DNA of 64,000 nt from Acidobacteria bacterium UBA7540 (GTDB lineage Bacteria > Acidobacteriota > Terriglobia > UBA7540). The translations under genes were made by a program, and so were the position numbers. The notes under the pieces were generated by a model, which was not told the DNA's origin, searched no databases, and saw nothing but the letters and a program-made list of their open reading frames with translations. The stretch's first letter is position 1, and each line of letters begins with the position of its first letter. Positions 8,571 to 17,500 of this stretch are shown piece after piece. The stretch spans positions 78,530-142,529 of the forward strand of contig DLMI01000011.1 of the NCBI GenBank assembly GCA_002478145.1. The letters are read 5' to 3'.

Positions 8571-10157
8571 TTATCGGGCCTCCCTGACGCTCCGAAATGG
8601 GACAAAAGGATGCACCCGCATTAGGCCCCGCCTCAGGCTCTGTTTCTCGTCCACCTGCAAGCCATGCCGCCAGGCTGCCAGGCTGAATAGGACCGTTAAC
8701 ACAACGGCGACGGCAGCGCGGGCCGGCAACCCCAACCCCAGAATTGAAAGGCCGGCCAGCAGCGCGGCCAAGCCGGCCAGCGAACTCAGGGCGATCGCCA
8801 TGCGCCCCGCAACCCAGGAACGTAGAGGCACGAGTCCGAGCCGCGCACACATCCACGCCAAGAGACAATCGTGCACGACCACCCGGATCATCCAGGCCAA
8901 CGCTGCGCCGGTAATGCCCAACCGCAAAATGAGGTACCAAGCCAAGCCCGCATAAAGGGGAAGTTCCCACAAGAGGAACTTGGAGGGGATATCAGGTCGA
9001 CCAACAGCCTGGAGAAGCACGTGTGGAACCCAGAATACCGACATGAGCAGCATACATAGGGAAATGATTTGGAACGCCGAGGTGCTGCGGTTGGCGAAGT
9101 CAGTTCCCAACCAGATCTTCAGAATATCGCGTGCGAAAAAAACCATTAGAATCACGAGTGCGCCCATACCCAGCGACACAAATCTTACAGAACGTACAAA
9201 GAAATTCTCTATGTCGGCGTGCCGCTGGCTGGCCCCGAGAGCGGAAAAGGCGGGAAAGAGCACGCCAACCAGGGCACCTGGAAGCACTGCGGTCCGCGAG
9301 ATGGCTTCGTAAGGGGCGGCATAATACCCAACCGCGGCCATAGAAATGAGAGCTCCGATGAGGAAACGGTCGAGATAGGTGATGATCGGCCCGACCACGC
9401 TGCCGACGCTGACCCATCCCCCGAAACTGAGCAGAGGCCGCAGCACCTTGCGGTCGAAGACAAAGGTCTGCCGCAGGCTCGGGAAAAGGCGTAACCCCAG
9501 CACCAGGTACGCCAACACCGCGACCAGTCTTGACAACAACAGGAAACCGACGATAGCAGGAAGTCCAAAGCCCAGCCAAACGGCCAGCGCCGGGATGAGG
9601 TAAATCGCTGAGTTCAGGGGCAGGGTTACGGCATTCGTGAGGTCGAAGCGCTGCGCGGCCTCCAGCACCCCCCGCAAAGAGCCCATGGCAAAGACCACCG
9701 GAAAGGACCAGGCGATGAGCAAGAACACGAGGTGCGCCTCCCCTGTGAGGCTGGGTGAAAGCTTGAAAACGCGTTCGATGAAAAGGGGGGTTGCGGCGGT
9801 CAGAGCAACTGCGCCCAGGGCACCGAGAGCGGTGCTCAGGGATACGGAGGTCCACACCACCAGAGGGAGTCGGTGGGATTCTTCTTTGCCGAGGAGTTCC
9901 GCCACGAATTTGGTCGTGGCCGGTCCCAGGCCAAGGTTCAAGAAGTTGAAGTAGCCCGCCATTACCCAGGCGAGAGAGAGGACGCCGAAGCGATCCACGC
10001 CGAGCCCGTGAATGACGTAAGGAATGCTTACGACCCCGATCGCAAGCGGCACCGTCGCGCAGATGAAGTTCAGCACCGTGTTGCGCGCCAACAGGCTGCC
10101 GCGGATGTGGAATCCGTTTTCAGGAGCCATTACGGGGCTGGCTTTCACCGCGCTCAT
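8571..10157 (-). CDS. wzx: Wzx-type polysaccharide flippase
   Basis: 528 residues with 12-14 hydrophobic segments and few charged loops, typical of the MOP/PST exporter superfamily (RfbX/MATE-like). The first helix follows GSLLARNTVLNFICATVPLA, the arginine-rich amphipathic start seen in Wzx proteins. It should translocate undecaprenyl-diphosphate-linked repeat units from the cytoplasmic to the periplasmic face. It is in the same block as the initiating transferase (11222), Wza1 and Wzc1, which together form a Wzx/Wzy export route. No polymerase is in the block itself; the O-antigen ligase/polymerase proteins at 32.7 and 62.4 kb are candidates. Confidence 0.9.
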   Translation of the reverse strand: MSAVKASPVMAPENGFHIRGSLLARNTVLNFICATVPLAIGVVSIPYVIHGLGVDRFGVLSLAWVMAGYFNFLNLGLGPATTKFVAELLGKEESHRLPLVVWTSVSLSTALGALGAVALTAATPLFIERVFKLSPSLTGEAHLVFLLIAWSFPVVFAMGSLRGVLEAAQRFDLTNAVTLPLNSAIYLIPALAVWLGFGLPAIVGFLLLSRLVAVLAYLVLGLRLFPSLRQTFVFDRKVLRPLLSFGGWVSVGSVVGPIITYLDRFLIGALISMAAVGYYAAPYEAISRTAVLPGALVGVLFPAFSALGASQRHADIENFFVRSVRFVSLGMGALVILMVFFARDILKIWLGTDFANRSTSAFQIISLCMLLMSVFWVPHVLLQAVGRPDIPSKFLLWELPLYAGLAWYLILRLGITGAALAWMIRVVVHDCLLAWMCARLGLVPLRSWVAGRMAIALSSLAGLAALLAGLSILGLGLPARAAVAVVLTVLFSLAAWRHGLQVDEKQSLRRGLMRVHPFVPFRSVREAR

Positions 10158-10306
10158 GAAGTTGATGAAGTCATGCTGCCAAGGCTGATCTCCTGACGAG
10201 ACTCGCCACCCGTTCCGTGAGTATGTTTTGGCGATCGGGACTTGAACTGATCCCGGTTCACGCGTGCCGAGAACGAATCTACGCCCCGGCGTAAGCCGTC
10301 CCTGAA

Positions 10307-10441
10307 CTAAACCTTGGCGTCCGAGCCGAGAATTCTCTTGCCGAGCGAATGGTCATCCACGCGCTCTATCGGATACGAAGCACCTCCGCTCACCAGATCC
10401 TTTTTCCTCCGCCAGTTCTTACGAGGTCCCCCGTGGCTCAC
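10307..10441 (-). CDS. possible 44-residue ORF after wecG
   Basis: The 280-bp gap 10158-10437 has no database-recognisable gene. A GTG at 10441 overlaps the TGA of the upstream gene (GTGA) and opens a frame to TAG 10307-10309. The peptide is basic at its start (RKNWRRKKDLV) and ends HSLGKRILGSDAKV. I see no family and no Shine-Dalgarno site of its own. It may be translated by coupling or be chance. Confidence 0.2.
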   Translation of the reverse strand: MSHGGPRKNWRRKKDLVSGGASYPIERVDDHSLGKRILGSDAKV

Positions 10442-11232
10442 TCATATCTTCTGAGGCCGCAGATCTCCAGGATTGTATAAGCGGCAAACTGCGGCCCATA
10501 GACCATCGAGCGGTGCCAGCAGCGCCTTGGCTCCCGGATGAGCCGCCAGAGCCACTCAAATCCATGCTCCCTGATCCAGGCGGGCGCAGGCGCGACGCTG
10601 CCGCTCACGAACTTGGCCGCAGCTCCTGCCGCGATCACGATAGGTACGTCGAGCTTTTGCCGGTTGGCGAAGATCCATCTCTCTTGTTTCGGCAGCCCCA
10701 GGCATACCCATAGCACATGGGGCTTGGCGTCGTTGATTCTCTTGATTAGCTGGTCGTTCTCTTCCCTGCTCAGAGGCCGGAAGGGGGGTGAATAAGCGCC
10801 GGCAATTCGCATGCCGGGGAACTGGCCGCGGAGTTTCGAGATGAGGCGTTCAAGCACGTCACCCGTATCGCCCAAGAAGTAAGCGCTATAGCCACATTCG
10901 TTGGCAAGCGCGCAGAACGCCAACATCAAGTCGGCTCCGCGCACCTGCTGGGGTTCAAGGGAGAGCCGCGCCGCCGCGGCGCGCGCCGCCCACTTGCCGT
11001 CGGGAACCGATAGGGCGGCCGACTCGAGGATCTGCTTGAACTCCGGATGCTCGAATCCCTCCATGATGCCGTGTGAGCCGGTCACGGCAATCCACCGCTG
11101 GCCGTCCCCTTTTTGAATCCACCGATCGATCTGCCGCACCACATCGTGCAGGCTGATCACATGCACGGGAACTCGCAAGACACGTGCCCGAGGAACATTT
11201 CCGTCACTCGCGAGGTGATTCTCAGCCCTCAT
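10438..11232 (-). CDS. WecG/TagA/CpsF-type glycosyltransferase (GT26)
   Basis: The frame is open from 11406 but ATG 11232 (MRAENHLASDG) is preceded by GGAG at 5-base spacing and overlaps the end of the sugar transferase gene, giving 264 residues. Family motifs follow: TGSHGIMEGFEHPE near 50, VPDGKWAARAAAARL (the VPDG acceptor loop) near 75, RGADLMLAFC near 100, ILxD-like GDTGDVLERLISKLR, and VCLGLPKQERWIFANR near 180. GT26 enzymes such as WecG (ManNAcA transferase) and TagA add the second sugar to the undecaprenyl-PP-linked first sugar, which agrees with its coupling to the initiating transferase. Confidence 0.92.
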   Translation of the reverse strand: MRAENHLASDGNVPRARVLRVPVHVISLHDVVRQIDRWIQKGDGQRWIAVTGSHGIMEGFEHPEFKQILESAALSVPDGKWAARAAAARLSLEPQQVRGADLMLAFCALANECGYSAYFLGDTGDVLERLISKLRGQFPGMRIAGAYSPPFRPLSREENDQLIKRINDAKPHVLWVCLGLPKQERWIFANRQKLDVPIVIAAGAAAKFVSGSVAPAPAWIREHGFEWLWRLIREPRRCWHRSMVYGPQFAAYTILEICGLRRYE

Positions 11233-11941
11233 GCTCACTCCACGGATATGCTCCCAAGGAGGGCGGTGATGGCGAGGGACTTTTTGAAAGTGGCGCATTA
11301 ACCGGCCGGGCAATCCCGGCAGAGTCTGGCTTTCGATATCGGCGTGGAGCGCGGCGCAAGATCTTCCCTTCCCGGCGCTCCCACCGGCCCGTGAAGGTAA
11401 CGGCAAACGATATGAGGACCAAGCGAATGTCCAACCAGAAACTTTGCCGGCGCGCGTAGAGCAGGTCGTAGCGAAGCTTGTGCCGCCGAGATATTTCGCT
11501 GTGCCCGTAGACCTGGGCCAGCCCGGTGAGGCCAGGCCGAACCTGGTGGCGCAAATCGAAGCAAGGAATCTCTGCCCGGAACTTTTTCACCAGCTCGACC
11601 CACTCCGGCCGTGGGCCTACAAAGCTCATATCACCCCGGAAGATACTCCAGAGTTGCGGGAGTTCGTCCATAGCCGTGGCCCGCAGGATTCTTCCAACCT
11701 TCGTTATCCTGGGATCGTTTGCAGCGGCGGGTACTACGCCCCACTTTTTGTCGGAGTCAGGAACCATGGAGCGGAACTTCAGGCTCGTAAAGACCCGCCC
11801 ATCTTTCCCCACGCGCTCTTGCCGATAGAAGACGGGGCCGCCGTCGTGGAGCTTCACCGCCAGGGCAATAATCCCCCACAACGGCAGCGATACGATGAGC
11901 CCCACCCCGGACAATATGATATCAAAGCCCTTTTTGAGCAC
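11222..11941 (-). CDS. monotopic phosphoglycosyl transferase (PglC/WcaJ C-terminal type)
   Basis: 239 residues from GTG 11941 (GAGG upstream). It has a single N-terminal re-entrant hydrophobic segment (FDIILSGVGLIVSLPLWG), then FYRQERVGKDGRVFTSLKFR, DELPQLWSIFRGDMSFVGPR with the catalytic Asp-Glu pair, and RPGLTGLAQVYG. This is the bacterial sugar transferase family that moves a sugar-1-phosphate from a UDP-sugar onto undecaprenyl phosphate and so starts a repeat unit. It lacks the N-terminal transmembrane domain of full-length WbaP. Its C-terminal ~35 residues (from about 205) are unusually basic and proline-rich. It is translationally coupled to the GT26 gene. Confidence 0.93.
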   Translation of the reverse strand: MLKKGFDIILSGVGLIVSLPLWGIIALAVKLHDGGPVFYRQERVGKDGRVFTSLKFRSMVPDSDKKWGVVPAAANDPRITKVGRILRATAMDELPQLWSIFRGDMSFVGPRPEWVELVKKFRAEIPCFDLRHQVRPGLTGLAQVYGHSEISRRHKLRYDLLYARRQSFWLDIRLVLISFAVTFTGRWERREGKILRRAPRRYRKPDSAGIARPVNAPLSKSPSPSPPSLGAYPWSEHEG

Positions 11942-11974
11942 GCGGCTTCCTCGTTTCGTGGATTTAAGAAGGAA

Positions 11975-13126
11975 TCAGGCACCTGCCGCCGGAGCGAACA
12001 AACTATGAATGGACGCCAGTATGGCTTTATGATGCCAGTCAAACCTCAGGTTCCCATTCAGCCTGGACAGCAGATCGATTCCCTTTGCCCTATCAAAGGC
12101 CCTTTCGATGAGGCTGTCGGAAAGGCGTGCCGCGAACTTTCGGGCGAGGTAACCCGTCCACAGCTCGATGCCGAAAGCCGAGCGCCAGAAGCGCTCAAAC
12201 TCGCCCAAGGTGTGAACGCTGAAGTCGCCCTTTCGAAAGGCACGAAGGATGACGTCGGTGGCCATTTGCGCTGAAAGAAGACCGAAGAAAATCCCGCCTC
12301 CCGTTGAAGTCTTAACGTGAGCTGCGGCCTCCCCGATCGCCACAATCCGTTCCCCAACACAATTTCCGACCGGCATCTGTCCTATGGCCTTCTGCCGGAC
12401 CTTCACCTCACCCCGATCCAGTCCGGGCGCCACTCTTTGCAAGAGTGCGCTGAAGTATGGCCGGGGATCTTCCACGCACATAAGACCGACGCGGACGCGG
12501 CCGTGTCCCAAAGGGATTTTCCAGCCGAAGGCCCCGGGCGCGACAGACCGCCCCACGTACACCTCGGTCGGGTTGGAGATCCCATCCTTCCCCAGCGGGA
12601 TATCAGCCTGGATGGCCCGCAAGAATTCGTGAGCTTTCACCAGCCCCAGGGCTCCGTTGAGGGAACCGTTCACTCCGGATGCAATCACGGCGACTCGCGC
12701 CCGCAGTTTCCCAACCGCCGGCTGGCGCGAGCGGAACTGCAAAAGCACCCCGTCCTTTTCGCGCTCGAGGGCCTCAACAAACCGGCCTAAGCACAGTTCT
12801 GCGCCCGCCGAACGAGCCAGGTTCGCAAGGTCGCGGTTGAAATTCGCCTTATCGACCACGCGAGCCAGGGGCGTCGCCGAGCGATATTCCAAGGTTCTTC
12901 CAGCAGGCGAGATCGCCCGGATGCAGCAAGTACGGTTCAAGACCGATTGGCTGGGCAGACCAAAACGAGCAAACGCCTCTTCCCCGATGACGCCAGAACA
13001 GACGGCGTGTTCACCGATCCTCTCCTGGGCATCCAGCACCGTGACACCCAGGCCCGCCGAGGCGAGTTGATAAGCCGCGTACAACCCAGCCGGACCCGCC
13101 CCGATCACAGCAACATCGCGCATCAC
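11975..13126 (-). CDS. geranylgeranyl-reductase-like FAD oxidoreductase
   Basis: I place the start at GTG 13126, nine bases after GGAGGT; ATG 13123 is equally possible and the frame is open to 13147. The protein begins RDVAVIGAGPAGLYAAYQLA, an FAD dinucleotide-binding fold, then ERIGEHAVCSGVIGEEAF, the C-S-G-V/I motif of geranylgeranyl-reductase-family flavoproteins, and VVDKANFNRDLANLARSAG. Near 270 is RIVAIGEAAAHVKTSTGGGI, the family's second FAD motif. Members reduce isoprenoid double bonds (ChlP, archaeal GGR) or act on other lipids. In this locus a role on the polyprenyl carrier or another lipid is possible, but this is inference. It lies between Wzc1 and the initiating transferase. Confidence 0.82.
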   Translation of the reverse strand: MMRDVAVIGAGPAGLYAAYQLASAGLGVTVLDAQERIGEHAVCSGVIGEEAFARFGLPSQSVLNRTCCIRAISPAGRTLEYRSATPLARVVDKANFNRDLANLARSAGAELCLGRFVEALEREKDGVLLQFRSRQPAVGKLRARVAVIASGVNGSLNGALGLVKAHEFLRAIQADIPLGKDGISNPTEVYVGRSVAPGAFGWKIPLGHGRVRVGLMCVEDPRPYFSALLQRVAPGLDRGEVKVRQKAIGQMPVGNCVGERIVAIGEAAAHVKTSTGGGIFFGLLSAQMATDVILRAFRKGDFSVHTLGEFERFWRSAFGIELWTGYLARKFAARLSDSLIERAFDRAKGIDLLSRLNGNLRFDWHHKAILASIHSLFAPAAGA

Positions 13127-13170
13127 CGTCGTTTCACCTCCGGTCACGAGATTTTAAAACAAGGGTCATC

Positions 13171-15465
13171 TTATCTGTGTGTGAGGGTGGGTGGCTGATC
13201 GTTGGCAGAAGCTGCTTCAGCGACTTTCGAGGTTGAGTGATCCCGGGAGTAGTAATAATTGTAATACCGGTAACGCGAACTATAATACCCGTCAACTCGA
13301 TCCTCCAGCTTGTTGAGGACAGCACCTAGAGTATTTGCTCCGGCCCGGTCCAGGATTCGACGAACCCGATTCAATGCGCCGCGCGAGGTGGCGCCGCTTT
13401 CCACAACCAGAACCACGCCATCCGCCAAGGCTGAAAGAAGGATTCCATCCGTCACCAGCAACAAGGGCGGTGAATCGAGCACAATGTGTTCGAAGCGCTG
13501 GCGGAGGTCCCGTACCAACCCCTCCATAGCAGGTGAGGACAGCAGCTCGGCCGGGTTTGGGGGAATCGGTCCCGAGGGAAGCACCGACATATTCGGGGCT
13601 GTTGTGAGGGCCTGGAGTGCCTGGTCGATGTCGTGCCCGCCCGTGAGAAAGCTACTCAGTCCGGGTCCCTCACCATCCGACAGGCCGAGGACCTTTAAGA
13701 CATTTGGCTTTCGCAGATCCGCATCAACCAGCAGCACGCGGCTGCCACGCTGGGCCAGCGCCAAAGCGAGGTTGACAGAAGCGAATGTCTTCCCTTCACT
13801 GGGATGTGCACTCGTGACCAGCAGCACTTGAGGCGGCTGCGGCGCGTTGGAGAGCAGAATCGAGGTTCGCAAGACCCTGAAAGATTCCGCCATTTCCGAC
13901 CCGGGCGCATTGAGGACGGCCAATGCCAGGTCTCCATTTCCCGCTGCTCTCTTGGCATCGCGCGGGAAGTACCGGCCGTACCGCCCGCGCGATGTTGTTC
14001 CGAGCGGAATCACGGCCAAAGTGGGAACAGTTATCTCCCTCTCGATGTCCTCCGCTGTCTTGATGGTGCGATCCAGGCTTTCCCGGGTAAACGCCAGCGT
14101 GACTCCGAGAATCAAGCCCACCAGGAGTCCGACGGCAATATCCACTGGCTTGTCCGGGCGGATGGGAATACTGGGAACCAACGCCTCATCGGCCAGGCGG
14201 ACGTTCGTCGCGCGCAAGCTTACCGAGACGGTGGCATCTTTGAGACGTTTCAGCAGATCGTTGTAAAGCTGCTGGTTGGTCTCGAACTCCCCCTTCAAGA
14301 TGGTGTACTTAATGAGAAGCTGGTTCAGTTTTTCGACTTCGGCTCTTTGCTGAGCTACCTCCAGGGAGAGAAGCTGCTCACGGCGCAGGGCGGTGCGGTA
14401 ATCGCTCCCGATCCGCTCAATTATCAGCTTGCGTTCTCGGTCCATGAGCGACTCCACCTCATTGATCTGGTTGCGCAGTTCCTTCACTCGGTAGAAGTTC
14501 GGCCCATAATGAGAAGTCGTCGCGGCATACTGGGTCTGGAGATCAGCGTATTTCGAGTCCAACTGCTCCAGCAGGGCGTCGTTGGCAATGATGGCCGCCT
14601 CGGCTTTGTTGTTCTGCACCGAATCGTACACGGATTGCTTGTTGGCGCGGTCAGTCTGTGCCGTGGTGAGGTCTTTGCTCAAATCCGAAAGCCGTTGTCC
14701 CACCACGTTCTCTTTGTTCCCGATATCGGCCATCGAGTTCTCGCGCTCATAGTCAACCAGCGCCTGCTGAGATTTCTCAACCTTGGCTTTGAGCTCGTCG
14801 AGTTGCTGTTCCATCCACGCCGAGGCTTGCCGGGTCGTTTCGTATTTGGAACGAAAATTGGACTCCACGTAATTCTTCACAAGGGCGTTGGCTTCACGCG
14901 CCGCCAAGCTCGGGTCAACACTCTCGAAGCTGACCTCCACCAACCGGCTTTCATTCAGCAGCTCGATATGAAGATGCTTCTTAAAAGCCCGGATCAGACT
15001 TGATTGAGCTGCGGCGGGAGACCCGTCGGTGCTGGCTGGCCCGCCCTTCCCGGCAGCCCTGAACTCCGGGTTCCCAGCCGCAAGCCCCAACTGCTGTATC
15101 GTTTCCCAGGCCAAGTTGTTGTTCTGCAAGAGGTCCACTTGAGTTTGGAGGAATGCTGCGTCGGTGGCCGCACCCGGGTTAAGCTCGGTGAGCGTTTGCA
15201 GTTGGGGCGTCTCCGCCTGGACCTCCATGCGAGCTGTGGCGCGGTACACCGGCTTCATGCGGAAGACAACGAGCGTCACCAAAATTGTAATAATGAAGGC
15301 AACCGTGAAAACGGTGCCCCGGCGCTTTCTAAGAATTTCCCAGTAGACATGGAACGAGTATGCGTCCGGCCCCGAAGGCTCGAGGTCCGAGACAGGGTAT
15401 ACCGGATACGTCGGGCGGTCAGGAAGAACGCCGTTCGTCGGCATTAGCTTGTCATTTTCTGCCAT
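13171..15465 (-). CDS. wzc: Wzc-type chain-length regulator and BY-kinase, copy 1
   Basis: Start ATG 15465 (MAENDKLMPTNG) matches the start of the paralogue at 54792; the frame is open to 15525. 764 residues: a first transmembrane helix near 45-65 (TVFTVAFIITILVTLVVF), a large periplasmic Wzz domain with coiled-coil, a second helix near 440 (PVDIAVGLLVGLILGVTLAF), then the cytoplasmic tyrosine kinase with Walker A SAHPSEGKTFAS, Walker A' VLLVDADLRKP, Walker B HIVLDSPPLL, and a C-terminal tyrosine cluster (DGYYSSRYRYYNYYYSRD). Wzc with Wza controls polymer length and export, and its cycle of autophosphorylation is needed for high-molecular-weight polymer. Wza1 lies just upstream. Confidence 0.95.
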   Translation of the reverse strand: MAENDKLMPTNGVLPDRPTYPVYPVSDLEPSGPDAYSFHVYWEILRKRRGTVFTVAFIITILVTLVVFRMKPVYRATARMEVQAETPQLQTLTELNPGAATDAAFLQTQVDLLQNNNLAWETIQQLGLAAGNPEFRAAGKGGPASTDGSPAAAQSSLIRAFKKHLHIELLNESRLVEVSFESVDPSLAAREANALVKNYVESNFRSKYETTRQASAWMEQQLDELKAKVEKSQQALVDYERENSMADIGNKENVVGQRLSDLSKDLTTAQTDRANKQSVYDSVQNNKAEAAIIANDALLEQLDSKYADLQTQYAATTSHYGPNFYRVKELRNQINEVESLMDRERKLIIERIGSDYRTALRREQLLSLEVAQQRAEVEKLNQLLIKYTILKGEFETNQQLYNDLLKRLKDATVSVSLRATNVRLADEALVPSIPIRPDKPVDIAVGLLVGLILGVTLAFTRESLDRTIKTAEDIEREITVPTLAVIPLGTTSRGRYGRYFPRDAKRAAGNGDLALAVLNAPGSEMAESFRVLRTSILLSNAPQPPQVLLVTSAHPSEGKTFASVNLALALAQRGSRVLLVDADLRKPNVLKVLGLSDGEGPGLSSFLTGGHDIDQALQALTTAPNMSVLPSGPIPPNPAELLSSPAMEGLVRDLRQRFEHIVLDSPPLLLVTDGILLSALADGVVLVVESGATSRGALNRVRRILDRAGANTLGAVLNKLEDRVDGYYSSRYRYYNYYYSRDHSTSKVAEAASANDQPPTLTHR

Positions 15466-15575
15466 CTCTCTCGCCCCATCCCCGACTGCGCTTCTTGCTC
15501 GCCCCCCTGAAGGGCTGCATGGCATGAAACGCGCCCATGTGCAGAGTTCGCGCCTTCACCAGCCGTAGTCAATCT

Positions 15576-16718
15576 CTAAAATGGGATACGCCAAATCGAA
15601 GCATAGACCGCGGTGTTGAAAACTGTGTCGAGGGTTCTCTTGACCCCGCTCTCGGGCACATAAAGGATGTCGCTAGCCAGCAGTTGTTGATCCGGAGCCC
15701 GGTTCGACAGGACCTTTTTGAGGTCTATGGGAACTTCCTGCCTTCCGCCGGGAGCGTTTGAGGCCCTCCGGATGATTACGGCTTTTGCTGGCTTTGCCTC
15801 GTGCGTGAAGTTGCCCGCCAAGGCAATAGCCTTCAGCACCGTCATTTGCTCCTGGTCGTTGCTGAGGACAAAACCCCCAGCCCGGTTCACACCTCCCACC
15901 ACGTAGACAATTCCTGCCCGTTGAACCATAACCCGATCCCCCGCGTACAAATCCACGTTAAGGCTCGCGTCGCCGTTCTGCCAGAGTCGCCAGACGTCAA
16001 CCTTCACCGTGCGTGAGATCGCTGGATTGGCATTCTGCGCGGCCCGGGCAGTGTTAGGCCCCGGCCCCACCGGAGCATTCTCCGCGCGGGTGACAATCGC
16101 CGTGCCGCCCGCATCGTCGCTAAGACCTTCACCTTGCGCCAATACATCGAGCAACGTGGTGTGAACGTTGACCGGATAAATGCCCGGTTTTTTTACAGCG
16201 CCGGAAAGTATTACCGAATTTAATGGTGAAGATTTTACCGTAACGACCACTTGGGGGTCGGTAAGCAGTCCGGCGTCAAGAAGATCCCTACGAATGGCTT
16301 CCGAAAGCTGGTCGAGCGTCAGGCCTTCCGCCATGACCGGTCGCGGCAGCATCGGAAGAGTTATCATCCCATCCTCGTCTACCAGATACTCGCGCGAAAG
16401 CTCTTGTGCATCTATGACGTAGACTTCCAGAAGATCGTCCTTGGCGACCACATACCGCGCTCCCGCCCGGGTGTTCGGAGAGGCGCTCGAGGCTGCCGGC
16501 CTCAGGGAGGAGACCGGGGCCACAGTCGTAGGCGGAACTGGATTCTGCGCCCACGCGAGTCCACTCAGGCAAATTAAGCCAACCACAGCCAACACCACCC
16601 CAACCTCAGCCCCCCTTCCCGGGCGCGCCGCGCCGTAAAGTAAACGGCCACCTGTCCTACCGCCAGCCCCGCCAAGCGACATAACCCTCAAAAGCGGACC
16701 TTTTGCTCCCCATGCCAT
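15576..16718 (-). CDS. wza: Wza-type outer-membrane polysaccharide export protein, copy 1
   Basis: 380 residues; ATG 16718 has AAGGAG eight bases upstream. The N-terminus has a signal peptide ending GLAWAQ, with no lipobox cysteine, unlike E. coli Wza. The polysaccharide export domain begins near 80 (YVVAKDDLLEVYVIDAQELS), followed by SLBB repeats: VILSGAVKKPGIYPV near 170 and YVVGGVNRAGGFVLSND near 280. It should form the periplasmic/outer-membrane channel through which polymer leaves. It shares the leader ACTCCTTAAGACAACTTCCA (plus-strand reading) with Wza2, showing common descent of the upstream region too. Confidence 0.93.
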   Translation of the reverse strand: MAWGAKGPLLRVMSLGGAGGRTGGRLLYGAARPGRGAEVGVVLAVVGLICLSGLAWAQNPVPPTTVAPVSSLRPAASSASPNTRAGARYVVAKDDLLEVYVIDAQELSREYLVDEDGMITLPMLPRPVMAEGLTLDQLSEAIRRDLLDAGLLTDPQVVVTVKSSPLNSVILSGAVKKPGIYPVNVHTTLLDVLAQGEGLSDDAGGTAIVTRAENAPVGPGPNTARAAQNANPAISRTVKVDVWRLWQNGDASLNVDLYAGDRVMVQRAGIVYVVGGVNRAGGFVLSNDQEQMTVLKAIALAGNFTHEAKPAKAVIIRRASNAPGGRQEVPIDLKKVLSNRAPDQQLLASDILYVPESGVKRTLDTVFNTAVYASIWRIPF

Positions 16719-16744
16719 GATCTCTACTCCTTAAGACAACTTCC

Positions 16745-16900
16745 ACATTCTTGACCAACATCCCTCCCGGCAAGCCGCAAGGGGGTCAAACTTCGTAAAC
16801 TGGCACTTCGTCGGAGCAAAGAGCTTGCAGGAACTGTTTCATCCTTTTCCTTCCTCTTGCCAGGAGATTGGGTTGCAAAGCAGGACGCAGCTCCGCCCTG
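16745..16900 (-). pseudogene. duplicated junction of the PGT and bi-domain oxidoreductase genes
   Basis: This ~155-bp stretch, read on the minus strand, matches 19590-19745. It contains the last codons of a WecA-like gene (PALQPNLLARGRK against PALQPDLLANGRE) and then an ATG-led copy of the first 32 codons of the bi-domain oxidoreductase (MKQFLQALCSDEVPVYEV, then a stop, then PPCGLPGGMLVKN). The match ends 30 bp before the Wza1 start. It is a scar of a segmental duplication, not a gene. The gene-free gap 16719-17500 holds this scar, a hairpin at 16896-16912, a leader motif shared with 57.2 kb, and the small plus-strand ORF below. Confidence 0.8.
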
Positions 16901-16925
16901 TGACTTACAGGGGAATACCTTGCAA
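16887..16925 (-). promoter_or_regulatory. leader element shared with the upxY upstream region
   Basis: Plus-strand AGCTCCGCCCTGTGACTTAC AGGGGAATACCTTGC here resembles AGCTCCGCTCTCTGACTTAC AGGAGAACACCTTGC at 57222-57256. Both lie upstream of a Wza-containing transcription unit in the same orientation. In this copy the core CCCTGT-GACTT-ACAGGG (16896-16912) is a perfect 6-bp stem with a 5-base loop. Its function, operator or leader hairpin, is not known. Confidence 0.4.
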
Positions 16926-17281
16926 GCCCCACTGGCCTTTACCCCTATCTTCGGCTGGACAGGGGGGGCACATTAACTGGAAGAGGAAGAATTCTCCACA
17001 CGGCGGTGAAATTGTTAAGGCGCTCCGTGTTTTTCCCCCACCGTAGGGCAAAGCACGCCGAGGCCTGAACCCTAAACCTCGTTCACCGCCCGGCCAGCAG
17101 CGATCAGTAGCCTATGTTGATTGGCTACTTTTGTGAGCCACGCCGGCTCGGTCTGGCCAACGAAACGCCGTTTTGGCTTAACCTCAAAAGGGGACCGACC
17201 ATGATGAGATTGAATCTCACCCTAGACTCGGATCTCGATGGCAGATCGCCAAGGAAACACATCTCCGAGCGGAGGATTTCG

Positions 17282-17446
17282 ATGGCGGAATCAGAATGGG
17301 CTAAGGGAATGGCTCAGGAGCTCAAGGCTGGAAAGGCGCGAAAGGCCGAAGGGGATGGCAAGCTCCTGAAAGAGCAGACAACGAGGAAGGGATTTGCTTT
17401 TAAATTGTGGACAGACGCCAAGAACTTCCATCGCTTGGCGATCTGA
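17282..17446 (+). CDS. small 54-residue basic protein, uncertain
   Basis: ATG 17282 follows GGAGG with 6-base spacing, an excellent ribosome site, and the frame is open further upstream. The product begins MAESEWAKGMAQELKAGKAR and is lysine-rich and hydrophilic, with a possible amphipathic helix. It is on the strand opposite to all neighbours, in a gap between two large minus-strand genes and close to the duplication scar. I recognise no family. It may be a genuine small protein or the 5' end of a truncated gene. Confidence 0.35.
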   Translation: MAESEWAKGMAQELKAGKARKAEGDGKLLKEQTTRKGFAFKLWTDAKNFHRLAI

Positions 17447-17500
17447 ATACGCTGTGGAAGGTTGTTAGAAAGCTTTGGGTGTGGAAGTCGAATCTAAAGC

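Noticed and set aside
13804..15003. 399-codon plus-strand ORF
   Set aside because: It is the antisense shadow of the well-supported Wzc1 gene, has a composition rich in H, R, Q and L and no motif.
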